From: Xiphophorus maculatus
Taxonomy: Eukaryota; Chordata; Actinopteri; Cyprinodontiformes; Poeciliidae
Assembly: GCF_002775205.1 (NCBI RefSeq)
Contig: NC_036447.1
Location: forward strand, 18,024,501 to 18,088,500
Direction: 5' to 3'
Length of the DNA stretch: 64,000 nt
A program made the position numbers and the translations under genes. This document shows positions 37,201 to 49,539 of this stretch, piece by piece. Within the stretch, counting starts at the first letter, position 1; the number at the start of each line of letters is the position of its first letter. The notes beneath the pieces are model-generated. The model was not told where the DNA came from, made no database searches, and saw only the letters and a program-made list of their open reading frames with translations.

Positions 37201-39864
37201 TTATTTGGAGGTTAGTTACACTTAAACCAAACAAAAACACCAAATTATGCAGCACATGTCAATAATCAAACTACTATAACTACTTCGCACTTCCTTGCCA
37301 TTTTTTTAATTAAAATATTTGCTGATCTGTGTTCAAAGTGATAACTTGGATGTTATCTAGTTACAGTGTTGACAGTTAATGGCAAAACACTGCATCTTTT
37401 TTTAGATTTTTTTGTATGATTGTAACATTTTCCTGATTACCAATATTCCTCACAGTGCATAGCAATGGCACATGTACGACAAACAACAGTCAGGTGCTGT
37501 CTAATCCAGTAATACAGTGATCCCCAACCTTTTTATTACCGCGGACCGGTCAAGACTTGGCAATTTTGCTTCGGCTGAGGGGCGTGGGTGAGGAGGAACC
37601 GTCAGATAATGCTTCTGCATGGTTTTTTTTTGGCCCCAATTTTTCTTTTACAACAATCTTACAACGTCCTGCAGTGTGTGTTGTGTTAGGTGGTGGTGTG
37701 TAAAATTGGGAATATTCAACATTGTCTTGGCCCGATTATCGAAGCCTCTGGGGTTTTCCCTGATTGGCAGCGAGAACGCAGCCTGTTGAATTTGACAGGT
37801 AGCCAATCAGAAAGCGCGGTGACGTAAGAACGGAGGGGAATCCCAAACAGTTGACAACTGAGAGTCCGGTGGACATCGGAGGTGATATGTGGAAATGTTT
37901 ATTACTATATGTAAAGGTCATTTTTTATATATTTTCATTATATGTGGTTATGTTTATTCAGTTAAAAATGTTAGCTACGAAAAAATATAACTCACCTCCA
38001 AATCACAGTGCAGCAAATAGAACAGCTGCTTCCGTCATCTTTTATCAAATACCTTTTATTTTTGTTGCATCTTTTATCGCTTAAAATGAGTCCACAAACT
38101 ATCAATACTGCGTCTATATCGTCATCCGTGTTTGATTATTCTAAATTCATGTATGGTATGTTGGGGGTTTTACTGGAAGTTTCCAAAGACGTCTGATCTG
38201 TTTCTTACTCATTTTGCTGCATGTGGGCTCAAAGTTGGCGTGCAAGACGTAATCGAAAGAATCCGGTTAAAGGATTTTCAAAATAAAAGATCCTCCAGAC
38301 TCAAATAATACATAAAACGGAAATATTTAATATTTTTCATGGACCGGTACCGGTCTGCAGGTTGGGGACCACTGCAGTAATATATCAATGAGTGTCACAC
38401 GACACAGTGAAAATTTTTAACAAATATGTATAAAAACATATTTAAAAAGTTACCTGCTGCAGGTTTAACATGAATATTTGTAAAACACTTAAGAGTTAAA
38501 TGTTCTTAAGCACATTATTTTAAATTGAATTTAATTGTAATGTATTTGGAATCTTTTTCTGTTAAACGCGAAATTTTATAATTAACAAAAATATATAAAT
38601 ATAGATTTGAAAGACTGGAATTACATATATTTTTTCATTTCACAGCACAATCAAGTGACTGGTTTTGATGAGGGAATAACATACCATGACATAAAGCTAA
38701 ATAACAATAATAATAATAATAGTACACCTTTTTAAGACCATAACTCGTACCCATGAAAAACAAAACAAAACAATGTGTGATTTAATGTTCTTTAAGTACT
38801 TTGATGACTTGCAGAGGAATAATCAAAAGGTATAATGTAATACAATTATTATAATTGTATTATATTTGAAGGTTTTATATACAACTCGCTTCATTTGAGT
38901 GTGGTTCTTATGCCAGTTTGGGCCAGTTAATAAAGGAGAAACCCTTTGCAGATAAATATTTGAGTCCCCTAACGCTTCCTTACTAACAGCCAATTTTAAG
39001 AAACTACTTTAATTAGTGGTTGTTACTGTGGGCACAAAACGTCCTCGAGGCGGGTAAGAAAACGGTACAAAACGTCCTGTACCAGACTGCTCCTTTGCTT
39101 TGACTTTAGTACTTAGATTCAGTCGGATACGAAACGAACAAAAATAAAGTTGGAAATTGAGAAACAACCAGCATCTAACATTGTATCCAACAACTTTTAA
39201 ATTTGCCTTTGGCCCTTTAGTTAGTTCATCTCTTTACGCTCCAGACAAAAAAAAAAAAGAGAATGAGAGAAAATGTGAATGTGTAACGTAAGAGGAAATT
39301 TGTCATGTAATTAGTAAAAGTAGCCACATCTCCAGAAGACTGCTGCAAAATCCTTTTCGCTTTCACCTGTTCCTTACACCGAAAGACCACAGTACGGTTT
39401 CCCTCCTTTTATGCATCCCACCCTCCTGATAAGATTGGCATTACGCCGCGATTACGTAACGGTCGTGAGCTTAGGCTACCCAGCAAAATAACGTGGAAAT
39501 TCTGCCGAGCCTTATTATAAAATCTAAACGACAAAGCAAAGTCAATAATAATAGCACTGCGTTATGCTTAGTGTAATAAAGATAACTACTCACCACACTG
39601 TATAGCTGTGTCGCATTTCTCGGAGGCATCGCCAGGTTCTGTAACAGAGTGACTTTCTCCCGTGTGAGAAACCGGTTTGCTTGTGGCAGTCTCATATTGG
39701 GAACATCTCGTTTTCAGGTCCTCGTTCTCCTTCTTGATCTTGGAAATTTCTTCCTTCAGCTCATCCACCATGTTTTCAAAAAGTTTCGTCGTCTCCGCGA
39801 TGGCGCTCTTCAACATACTCTCCATGACGGAGGCATACTTCGACTGAAAATCGTCCGCCGACAT
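31225..39864 (-). CDS. C2H2 zinc-finger protein A (AT-hook, SPKK repeats, 7 fingers)
   Basis: There are five coding exons in minus-strand order: 39864-39594, 35658-35480, 35375-35333, 35222-33133 and 33048-31225. All junctions are GT-AG and in frame, giving 1468 residues. Exon 1 encodes a helical segment (FQSKYASVMESMLKSAIAET) running into a Glu/Lys-rich coiled coil. Exons 2-3 are short and acidic, with VVKEE and FKQE (SUMO-type psi-K-x-E). Exon 4 is long, Ser/Thr-rich and low-complexity. It has IKEE, and an AT-hook KRGRPPKK at about 309-316. The first half of exon 5 has many S/T-P-K/R-K/R motifs (SPKK, SPRR, SPKR, TPRR). Seven C2H2 fingers fill residues ~1276-1466, most with TGEKP-like linkers. 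It is a probable nuclear DNA-binding regulator with unknown targets. I do not recognise a named orthologue. The ATG lies in ATCAAGATGTCG. Confidence 0.85.
35659..39593 (-). other. Large first intron of zinc-finger gene A
   Basis: 3.9-kb intron between exons 1 and 2. It carries a complete 860-bp hAT element (37515-38374) and a perfect 12-bp hairpin at 36103-36133. A GC-richer patch at 36.65-37.06 kb (with AACCAATCAGAGACAGGAGG) has the feel of an old repeat but could not be assigned. Confidence 0.7.
37515..38374. mobile_element. Non-autonomous hAT element with perfect target duplication
   Basis: An 860-bp element with termini CAGTGATCCCCAACCT and the inverse GGTTGGGGACCACTG, the pattern of Tip100/Zaphod-like hAT elements. 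The 8-bp sequence CAGTAATA flanks it exactly at 37507-37514 and 38375-38382, which proves insertion and defines both ends. GGACCGGT motifs sit subterminally on both sides. No transposase frame exists inside, so it was mobilised in trans. Confidence 0.92.
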
Positions 39865-40140
39865 CTTGATAAAAACCTATAGGCCCCTCCGTTTATGCCC
39901 AGGCGAGTTCAGCTGCGGAACGAAAGCATTAAAAACAGGGTATTAACGGCTGACCCAATATGGCTCCTTCACACGCACAGGACGCGGACTCTGCTTTGTG
40001 TGACGCACATCAAATGACGGTTGGAGTTGAGCTAATATCCGGTCGCGAACTCTTATCCTAATTTGTCATTTTAAATGATCTAAACCACCAGAATAAATTA
40101 AAACCAATATTAGCAGCAGATTACCTTTGAGTTTACATAA
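39865..40140 (-). promoter_or_regulatory. 5' UTR and promoter region of zinc-finger gene A
   Basis: CpG-richer, TATA-less sequence just upstream of the ATG on the minus strand, suggesting a broad housekeeping-type promoter. Exact start sites cannot be read from the sequence. Confidence 0.4.
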
Positions 40141-41040
40141 ACCCCCGAAGCTACAGACGCGCCGTTCCGTGACGCACACAATGCCACAATGTGGCTAAAA
40201 CGTGTCTACTTCCGCCTCGTCCTTCTTCTTCGGTGAATGAAAATAATCGCGTCTTCTGCCACCTACTGGACACCAGTGTGGGACCGTGAAAGACATCAGA
40301 ATAACTAGATTTTTTTTTTATTTCAAAAGTTTTCCGAATGCTTATAAATTCCACGACAGCAACTCAATCAAGCCTATTAATACAAACACAACAAATTACA
40401 GATGGAAAAGCTTCAATAAAAGACATGTTTTTGACAAAAGTGATAAATAAATATTAAAATAATATGTGGACATGATTAGTTAAAACTAAACGTCAAACGT
40501 CAGAAATAAGTATTTATTTCTTTATTTGTTTGTTTGTTTATCTATTTATTTATCATTGTCAAATTTGAAACAACCCTTAAAAAAAACCATTGATTCCTAT
40601 CAAGAGAATTATAAACCAAAGACGTTTGGGAAATTTTTTTTAACTTGCCCCAAAAATCTAGTCTTGAAGAGTTTCAAGTTAATCACAATAACTCTTTGGA
40701 CTTTTCTGTTTAAAACGTGTGAACATGACCACACTAGTTTACAACACATTTACCAGGAAGTAATTTATCTGGCATATCACCCAGAGGGAAGAACATTTAT
40801 GTTATATTTTCCGTTATAATAAAATGCATGGAAAGCAGAGAATAGTAAATATATTTTAAGGCTAGAATGAAAATTCGTAGTCGATCTAATTCGCACTCAA
40901 CCAGTTGGGGGCGGTGATGCGCGCATTTATTTCTTCCCCTAGATAGAGAGACTGAAATTGGTCTCAATTCGGCAACCGTGTTTTTAAGCACAACAAGCCA
41001 TAACTTATTGGGCTAATATTAGACATAGTGAACATCAAAC
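40141..41040. other. Intergenic DNA between divergent zinc-finger genes
   Basis: Mostly AT-rich, with a TTTA/TTTG simple repeat around 40511-40552. Around 40200-40275, CTTCCGCCTCGTCCTTCTTCTTCGG and TGCCACCTACTGG-like phrases resemble a reverse-oriented LINE 3' end. No gene is supported. Confidence 0.45.
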
Positions 41041-41048
41041 AGGCCACC

Positions 41049-41156
41049 ATGCTGGGGTCACGTGATCAGCTGGTTTCTCCCTCGGCCTGCTTGGTTGTGG
41101 GGAAGGCGGTCAAAGGTGGAACAGGGCTGTTTGAACTGAAGCAGCCTCTGCAGTAG
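41049..41156 (+). CDS. Possible 35-codon micro-ORF behind a strong Kozak context
   Basis: GGCCACCATGC is a near-ideal translation start in a CpG-richer patch. The frame (beginning [15 protein letters not shown], ending ELKQPLQ) stops at TAG at 41154-41156. An E-box TCACGTGA overlaps its fourth to sixth codons. It might be an orphan first exon, a decayed gene fragment or chance. I do not recognise the peptide. Confidence 0.2.
   Translation: MLGSRDQLVSPSACLVVGKAVKGGTGLFELKQPLQ
41058..41065. promoter_or_regulatory. Palindromic E-box TCACGTGA
   Basis: GGTCACGTGATC matches the consensus bound by USF and MiT/TFE (CLEAR-type) bHLH-zip factors. It lies about 1.2 kb upstream of one zinc-finger gene on each side. 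Function is unproven. Confidence 0.35.
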
Positions 41157-41399
41157 GACGAACTGCTGGCAATTGTTTGCGCGTTTGTTGTTCTCTATCC
41201 TGCAGCTGAAGCGCCATTTGTCTGGAATGCAGACAGGAATGTTATGTTCAATATGTTTTTAAGAGTACTTTGCAAACCAAATGTCCTGTTAAGAAAGGTT
41301 TGATGTGGAGATTAATGTAACCCATTAAAGTGTTTCTGTTTTTTTTTACAGGATAATATGTATGCCTTTAAGCATATATTGTATGATACAGTAAATAAG

Positions 41400-42134
41400 T
41401 AAAAAGTTCCTGTTCAAAACTTTTATTACTCTCCAACCTTGTTGAGAAAAAGAGAAAAAACGAGTTAGTGGTTTTGGATGGATAATTCCGGACACAGTAA
41501 TAAATAGGTAACTTTCAAATTAGTCCTGCGGTATTACCATTATCCCATCATGGATCCTTGGACAGGTTGTAGTTGATTGGCAAAAAAATCTCCCTCGTTT
41601 ATTGAAATGAAGGAGATAATTAGTAATAAATGAGGTGGAAATATAAGTAGGAAGGACATATTCAGAGAATACAGATCTATACAGGTGCCTCTAAACTGAT
41701 ACATAACAAACTAGGTATGTCTTTTGTAATTTCAGATTTAAATATTATGAAAAATAAAATAATAGCAGATAAATTAATGGCAATTTAATTTTCCAGTGGA
41801 TTGGAGAAGTTAGAGAAAAGACGGTTACGATTTTTTCAGACTCAAGTACCACATTAAGTATTCAAGGCAACATATTGGATGTAACTCACTGAGTTTTCAA
41901 ATTAGTATGGGTCACTTCCCATATTGGAATCGTAATTTGTTGGCTGACAATTTTGCTAAAAGTGCTGCAAAAAAGAATACTATTGATTTGAATGTAAAAC
42001 AAAAGTAAAAAAGAGTACAGTAAAATTGTACATGTATAGTAGTAATAGATAATCTGATCCATACTCCAAACTGGAAGGTGGCGGTATTGCACATTAAGTT
42101 GTTTGCCAGCCGCCATAAAATAGAAGAAGAAGCC
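41400..42134 (+). mobile_element. 5'-truncated LINE with 3' RNase H domain (I/Nimb-like)
   Basis: Three traces of a C-terminal RNase H are readable in shifted frames: VTIFSDSSTTLSIQGN at about 41823-41870, WVTSHIGI near 41908, and LADNFAKSAAKKNTIDLNVK near 41940-42000. In I-clade and related LINEs the order is a Ser-Asp-Ser motif, then WVPxHxGxxGNExAD, then an AKxA stretch. The 3' end has the phrase GGAAGGTGGCGGTATTGC, then CCGCCATAAAA and a GAA-rich tail (AGAAGAAGAAG), common in fish LINE copies. Frameshifts make it inactive. The upstream edge is approximate. Confidence 0.6.
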
Positions 42135-42605
42135 GTATTTTTTTTTATTTTTTTTATTTTTTGAAGCAGGAAGTCAGGCTTCTGGGAAATACAACAGTTG
42201 CGATTATAACAGTACTATTAAGGGATAAGCTAGCTGTTAAGTTGTTAGGTAAACCTTTTCACCAATGTGTTGGTTGAACGTAGACTGTATAAAGAATGGA
42301 AAGGGTAAGAGATGTTTTAGATAATGGGTTTGCGGTAAACTAAAGTTAGTGTAAAAAGCTATGTGGCTAACAATTCACATTTACCCTGATAATTTATTTA
42401 GCTGTGCTTTACTGACATGGAAAGCAGCTGAACATTAAACCTATACGGCCATTTTGTGTGGCTTAATAAACTAATTTGTAGTAGTTTCCGCCCATTTTTA
42501 CTTGGGTATCAGTAATTATTTGGCAGTGAGCTTTTTAAGTTTAATTTGGAATTTTCCTCTCGTTCAGCGTTAGAGCCACTATAAATTTTTAACACAGTCG
42601 CCACA

Positions 42606-45600
42606 ATGACGGAGACGATTCAGTCTTTTCAGTCCCAGCTTTCGGGAGTGATGGAAACGGTGTTCAAGGCTGCCATCTATGAGATCACACGGCTGGTGGA
42701 GGAGAGCTTTGTAGAGGAAGTGCTGCGGTGTAGGGAGCAGGTAGAATCCCTGGAGAAGAGGCTGAAGTCGGCAGAGAGCCGCCGGAAAGATAGGCAAGAC
42801 AACGGGAAGGAGATGTGTGTTGACTGCGGGAGAGCCAGAACGACTGGAGAAGACAAAAGCCTGACAGGTGGGTGATGTCTGATGTCCCTCTAAAACTACA
42901 TCATCTTAGTTATTTTATCACTAGGTCAGATGCATCACGGTAAATAAACCCAACCAATCACCCCGCTGTAGTTTCTCACAAATTAGAAACGTTCACAGAT
43001 GGAAAGCAATCTTCATAGATGCTCCAAAATCTCTAAAATAAGTGGTTATAGGATGTGCTAAATTGGCTGCTCCTTCATTGCCTTTCATTCAAACATGGGG
43101 ATATTTTACCATCTCATTATTCCATTCTAATTTTTGGGGACCACGGTTTTATTCAAAATTGATTTTCGATTCAAAACAATTACTAATAATTATTTCTGCT
43201 TCAATCTATAGGTGTGCCAAGAATCCTCATCTTCTGCTTTGCAAGGCAGTATGATAAATGGAGACATTCAAGTGTCTTTTTCACATTATTAATTTTTAAA
43301 TATTAATCCATCCTTAGATGGAATTGTCATAATTAATGCCACTTTGGTTGTTTTGGTTAAGGCACTGGCAACCTTACTTTTACTTACTCTTGGTGAAAAT
43401 GTAGCACAGCTGTAGTTTTCAAGAAAAATACTTCAGGGATTCTGAATTGTTTTGCTTATTGGGGTATTTATGATTTATTGCTTACGCCTTATGGTACGCA
43501 ATTAGCATAATGCATAGAACCATTTTGGTAATTGTCTCCAGTATTCTTTTCTTCATAATCTAGATATCATGAGTCAAATGTTTCTTCTTTTCTATCATCT
43601 CTGCTGTCATATACAGTATTTTAATTATCTTGTTCTTATTCATTTTTCTATTCTGTTACTTTTATCTTTACCTTAACAAAAAGCCTCAGTTATTAAAAAA
43701 AATTGTGAAGCCATTTTAGTATTTGTTTGGCTTGACCAGAGACATATTAGAATTTTAGGTTCCACAGCTCACAGCCAGATAAAACCCATAATACAGCAGA
43801 AAACTTTAAAAGATAAGTTTAGTAGAGCTATCCAGAACTAATGAAGAAAACATATTATCCAATTAACTTCGCTGAATTTAAGTGGATAAGGTCAGAACTC
43901 AAATTAAACTGAATTGGACCTAAAGAATCATAAAGATTCAGTTCTCTATATAAAAATATGCATCTCTTACTATTTCAACTGTTTACAATGCTATTTTTTC
44001 TAGTTAGTTGATTAGTTTGTCTGGTAAAAAAAAAAAAAAAAACCCTACAAAGTGAGGGATACCTCAGATGTTACTGTGTGGTAACTAACAAAACATAATG
44101 CAGAGATGCAAACCCTGATGCAAAATATTAAAAAACCTCCTAACTTCATAATTGATTTAAAGGTGTTTTAAGATCATAAGATCATTCTAAAATTAATAAT
44201 CAAAGCTATTTGACCCTTTGCGCATTGAGTGAGGTGTATTTTTTCTGTCTTCTAAACAGACAAAAGCTTGAAGCAGGAGAGAGTGACACAAGAAGAGGCA
44301 CAGAGTTACCAAGGCACTGTTGGAAAGAGACTAAGTAAAAACGCTGAAAAGGCTACGCAAGAGACGAGCAGTGCGGCACAGGTGGGTGTTTTTTAAGAAC
44401 TCACACTGTTGTGTTATGTCTGCACAGTTTTTCTGTGCTTGTGAGCTGATAAATTTGGCATTAATCAGACTTATTACAGTACGCAGAACTGTTCTTTGAT
44501 AAGTATTAGTGATCCAAATTTAAGCATGAATAATCGTAAACGGGCTTTCAGGATGCTTACATAAAAACTTAAATGGCTAATTTAAAGAGATTTGTTTTTT
44601 TCCAAGGTAGAGCCATCTTCCGTAGCTCCAATTAGGCAAGAGGCAAACTGCACTGGGTCAAGTAGACCCGGTACTTTGTTATTTAAAACCATCCCAGGTG
44701 TTAAAGAACAAAATTTTATTCAAAATACTTCACTAATTGTGGTGTTAAAGCAGCTGATCTAAATTCATTCAGTTCAGCAGATAAGTTGTTCTTTGCTACA
44801 GGTGCAAGTTATATTCTTACGCAGTAGAAAAAAAAAACTTCTCTGGGTGAGAGATGAGTTAATGTCTTTCAAAGCTTCACAAAGTTGAACTGCATATGTG
44901 AATCCTAAAACCCTCATAAATGTCCACAATCCCTTTGTTTTTATTTGGATGTTAGAGTTCAGATTGGAATCCTCACACCAGACTGCTAGACATTGCTTTG
45001 TCCCCCTTTGAGTTGACTTATCTTCACATGGTGATCACACTTAGCACTGCTGGTTACAGATGTTAGCTGGCTCTTACTAGTCTGACAGTCTTTGTGCTGT
45101 TTGTCCAAGAGTCCTGAACTTACATTGGACCTCATTTATCTAGAACTGCATAGATTTGGGATTTTTATTCATGATTTTGTCTACACACTAATCTGTCTCA
45201 TAAGAAAAGGGCTAGTTTATCTTCAGGTAGTCCAGGACTCTACACGGAAACTCCCGACATGATCGAATAGAGCTTTAGCTACAGTTTAATTTCAGAATTT
45301 ATTGTAAAATCTTTGGTTTTATCCTTCAGTTCTTTCCATGGACTACCTTCTTCTTGTATTGCTAATGTAATTCAGGCTTGGACCTTTTATTACAGTCTGT
45401 TGTTGTCCAATCAGAGCTTTTTAACTTTCCCTTGCAGCCACTTGGACACTGTTGTTTCCAAACAGTAGCATCCAGGCTGGAATGCACCGTCTTCATCTGT
45501 AAAGACGACTGGAAACTGGACTGGAAATTTTTAAAAAGCAGCTGAAGATATTTTTTCAAAGATAGTTTTTGTTAGGTTTAGGCTTGTATGACTGGTTTGT

Positions 45601-48600
45601 GTTTGTTGTATGCCATTTCATATTTTTCTGAACGCAACAAACTTGCGTAGGAATGTAGCTTTGAGAGCAGTAATAATCGCAAGTCATGTCCCTTGTGGGA
45701 TTGTATAAAATGGTGAGTATAGTAGCAAATCCTAGAGTTTGAACAATAGGTGTTGATAATTCAGACAGCTGGAAACCATTATTTACATATCCACAGCTAA
45801 TTTTCAGCAGCTCCCCAGCTCTTGAACCAAGTTTAGCATAGCCTTGACGGGTGATTTAAAGTTTGTTTATTTCAACATCTCCCATCACCACAGATGCAAT
45901 GGATCTTCTGGATCGCTATGAAAACTAAAGAGACGCATACAGATATATCTACATAAATTAATATGAGGTTATGCCACAAATAAAACGCAAGCAAAATGAC
46001 CTTGCTGCATTAGCCAGTGGAATAAAACATTAAATCTCGCTGACAGTAGTTATTTTCCAGGTGTCCATATTAGATCTAATTATTGCTGGCTTTCATAAGG
46101 GTCACCCCACTTGATTACATTATCCTATCAGGTACAGAAACACATATTGGAACCCACAAAATCAAACTGTTAAAAGAATCAGAATTCAAATAGATGGACA
46201 TCTATAAATAACCAGCACAGCCTAAATGCATTTTAGATAGTTTACAACCTGATGCTACTTTATCATTGATAGAACAAAAGATTTTAGACAGATTTTAAAG
46301 TGACAATATCACACCATAAGATTAATAATGCACAAAAGACACTTGATGTCTTAAATGTAGTTTGTCCTACCAAATGTTAGGCTAGAAATTATGTCACACA
46401 CTTTCTTGGGCGTGTACAACAGATATGCTGTAGCTCACCTGGGAATCAGCCTTTAATGTAAGACTTCTAATTTCCAAAAAAGGCTGTTGTGTTTTATACT
46501 CAAATTAATCAAGATGAAACTAAATTGCATCAGATCCTGCTTTAGAATTAGAATGATATAAAACATTAATTGTAGCTACTTTTTAGGTAATTGTCTTAGT
46601 CACATTCTTTATTGAAATGTTGCTTCCCACTATTTAATCCCTATTATCACTCATAACAATCTACATATGCAGCATTCAGATTCCAATATTATTTATGAAT
46701 GCAACTGAAATGTCAATATGGGTGTGATGTGTGTATTTGGTTTGGGGATTCATGCTTGTGTATTGGGGAGCAGGTTTGGTACATCTACCTATTGCAGTCA
46801 TAATGCAGTCAGATTTGTATTATGATTTGAGAAATAAGTTAATTTACTGGACAATTAAGTCTCATTCTAGCAGCTGTTTATACAGAGTCTTGCTGTCAGA
46901 AGAGTCGTTGGATTCAGGACCCACAAAATATGATATTAACTTCTTCTTTCAAGGCTGATTCAGAGCAGCAGAAAAATTCAAAAATGGTTTTAGACTTGCA
47001 ATAATGATAATAATCATAAAGAAATGATTATTTAGAGAGATTTTGTTTTTGTAAATTGCAGTGAATATATGGAGATGCGTACACAAGTGCTCTCTTGACC
47101 TGGACAGCTGTTGGGGGCATCGCCAAACAAAAATATACTGATTTCCTTAGTTGTTTCTGTCATAATCAAAGTCGTAAATAAATAAAAAAAACAATATAAA
47201 TTATTATTCATTAAAATACACACATTTTATTACATCAGTAAAAAGAGTTGACGTTGAACCATTTTGAAACAATGGCAAATTTCTGAATCTCACTCGTCAA
47301 ACAACCCAAATAGAGATATCCTTCAAGACTCCAGCCACTGATAAAAAAATGAAAAATACCCTAAATGCAACCTTTTGTATTCTTGCTTATCTTTCAGGGT
47401 GCAGGTGTACAACAGGATACATGTGAGAGACAACTCAAAGAAGAAACTCCTCAGAGCATCCAGCCAGAAAACGAGGAATCCCACGGGTGGAGAGTCAGCA
47501 AAGAAGGTGAGTTTCTATGCAAGTTGGTGATGAAAACAGTACTTATTTATGAAAAGACTACAAAGTACAGAGAAAAACATGTCTTGCAATCTTTGTGTTA
47601 GAAAATTTAATATGATCCACATTGGAAGCTAACTGCATTATTCATATGCTAGGTGTGTTATTGTGACTAGCTTGACAGTTTGTTTATATTATTTCAGAGA
47701 CAAGTCTACCAGGACCAAGTAAGCATTTCAGTGAGCAGAATAGCCCAGCTTGCCATGTGAACTGGGAACCTGGCTTTGACCAGAGACCGGAGTTGAGCCA
47801 AGACAGACAATCGGAGGTCCTCTCTGAATCAAATTTCCAGAACAGGTATGTCTTGAATGACTTGGGTAGCTTTGGCAAACCTGGATATGGAGAGATGGAT
47901 AACTATGATGGGCTACAGGGTTCTCCAACCCGTCTACCTGACGGCCTTAGTTATATGGATCAATTTAACGAGAATAGGAAAAACCCTGAAGGAGCTGAGC
48001 ACCAGTGTTACACAGCAGGGTCTCCACAGAATAGAGGAACTGAGGAGAGCTCCCCTGTTAGGACTAACAGTGATGTGAGCGGGGAATTTAGCGGGTTGCT
48101 TATTGATGAGGAAGGATATCTGCAGGAGCCAAATATCAGATACTCCGATCAGATATCTGGTGATTTGGGCAGCAGAATGAGCTTTCGAGGACAGGAAGTT
48201 CAGTTCCCCAATGCGTCATATGAATCCTCGGCTTCATACAATGACACTTTAAACTTGCAACCAAGATTAAGTCATCAAAATTCAGAAAATGAAGCAAGGA
48301 GCAGCACCCACAACCATTGTTTTACTACGTTACCTAATTCAGTTACTTTTAAGCCTCACAAACAGTCCCATAAAGGTACAGGACAAGGATCCTCATACAT
48401 CTGCAACCAGTGTGGGAAGACCTTCACTCAAGCCTGTAATCTGAAAGTCCATCAGAGGATCCACTTAGGGCAGGGCCTCCATCTGTGCAGCCACTGTGGA
48501 AAAGGATTCCCATCCTTTGCCAACTTAAAAACTCACAAATGTGGTCAAACAGGCAACAAACCTTATTGCTGCGCTGTTTGTGGGAACAAGTTTAGCCGCC

Positions 48601-48815
48601 TTTGGAACCTGAAGCTGCACCAAAGGATTCACACGCAGGAAAAACCTCACCAGTGCAGCATGTGTGATAAGAGCTTCACTAGGGCAGACATCCTGAAAGT
48701 GCACCAGCGCACCCACACAGGGGAAAGACCATACTGCTGCGCCATTTGCGGCCACAGCTTCAAACGCCTGGACCACCTCAAGTCACATCAGCGCAAACAT
48801 GTGACAAACCTATAG
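42606..48815 (+). CDS. C2H2 zinc-finger protein B
   Basis: There are four coding exons: 42606-42867, 44260-44381, 47398-47506 and 47698-48815. All junctions are GT-AG and in frame, giving 536 residues. Exon 1 carries the family helix (FQSQLSGVMETVFKAAIYEI) and a coiled coil (RCREQVESLEKRL). Exons 2-3 are short and acidic, with LKQE and LKEE. The last exon holds a Ser/Asn-rich spacer and five C2H2 units from about residue 405 to the end. Unit 2 is degenerate: its last zinc ligands read H-K-C instead of H-x3-H. Linkers such as THTGERPY are canonical. It is probably a nuclear DNA-binding protein, with unknown targets. It is a neighbour and likely paralogue of gene C. A possible extra exon at 44607-44697 is out of phase with the next exon and was left out. 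Confidence 0.83.
43256..44259 (+). other. Intron of zinc-finger gene B
   Basis: Part of the 1.4-kb intron 1. It contains an A tract near 44027-44042 and no recognisable element or RNA gene. Confidence 0.5.
44698..47397 (+). other. Large second intron of zinc-finger gene B
   Basis: Most of a 3-kb AT-rich intron (44382-47397). Nothing recognisable beyond short open frames, none with homology or splice context. Confidence 0.5.
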
Positions 48816-48964
48816 GACTAAAGCAAGCGAGTTTGGGTTTAATGGTGCTCTCTTTCTTTCAGTCTGGTAATCTACAAATGAATGTTTGCACTGCTAAGTT
48901 TCAAACTCTTTAGTTGTCGGTTGCATTTATTTAATGTAATTATTTAAATATGTTTTATTATGAA

Positions 48965-49100
48965 AATAAATGACAAACTGTAATATTTTTCACGTTTAAA
49001 TTGATGTCTTCAACTTAACACCTGCACACTTTGTATATTTAATTAACTGTATTTGATTCGAATGTATTCAGTGTGAATTCTCAACGGCATAAAAAATAAA
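48965..49100 (+). terminator. Poly(A) signals of zinc-finger gene B
   Basis: AATAAA occurs at 48965-48970 (150 bases after the stop) and again at 49095-49100. The second is followed by GT/T-rich sequence (CTTGGTTATTTTCTTCTTG) and is the better candidate. Confidence 0.5.
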
Positions 49101-49189
49101 ACTGGCTTTGGATGTCATTACTTGGTTATTTTCTTCTTGCTTCCAAAATAGAATAATCAACCTGCTATATGGCAGCCAGTCATGGGATT

Positions 49190-49240
49190 TTATTTAATTT
49201 CCCTCTGGGATTATTAAAGTATTTTGAGTTTAACTGAATG
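49190..49240 (+). repeat. LINE (Rex/L2-type) 3' tail
   Basis: The phrase TTTCCCTCTGGGATTATTAAA followed by GTATTTTGAGTTTAACTG matches the usual 3' terminus of fish Rex/L2-type LINEs, here as an isolated stub. Confidence 0.55.
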
Positions 49241-49539
49241 CTTTCTTGCCAGTTCAAGAGAAGCTTGTGGCACACGTTTTCGTAATTCAACTTGTTTCAT
49301 CAGCTAGGTGTGTTGTGTATCCTGAACCTGAGGTTTTTAACATATCCAGCAGAATGATTGGTTATTTTCTTTGGGTAACCATAGCAATCTAAACTGCTTT
49401 AATCAACTATTTATACATTTAAATTAAATTTAAACATTAAAAGTATTTAGTTTATAAATTTAGCTAACTCAGAATAAACAACCATATTACTGTGATTTTA
49501 CTTCATTCCGTCAGACAATGCTCTATGCAATTACATTGC

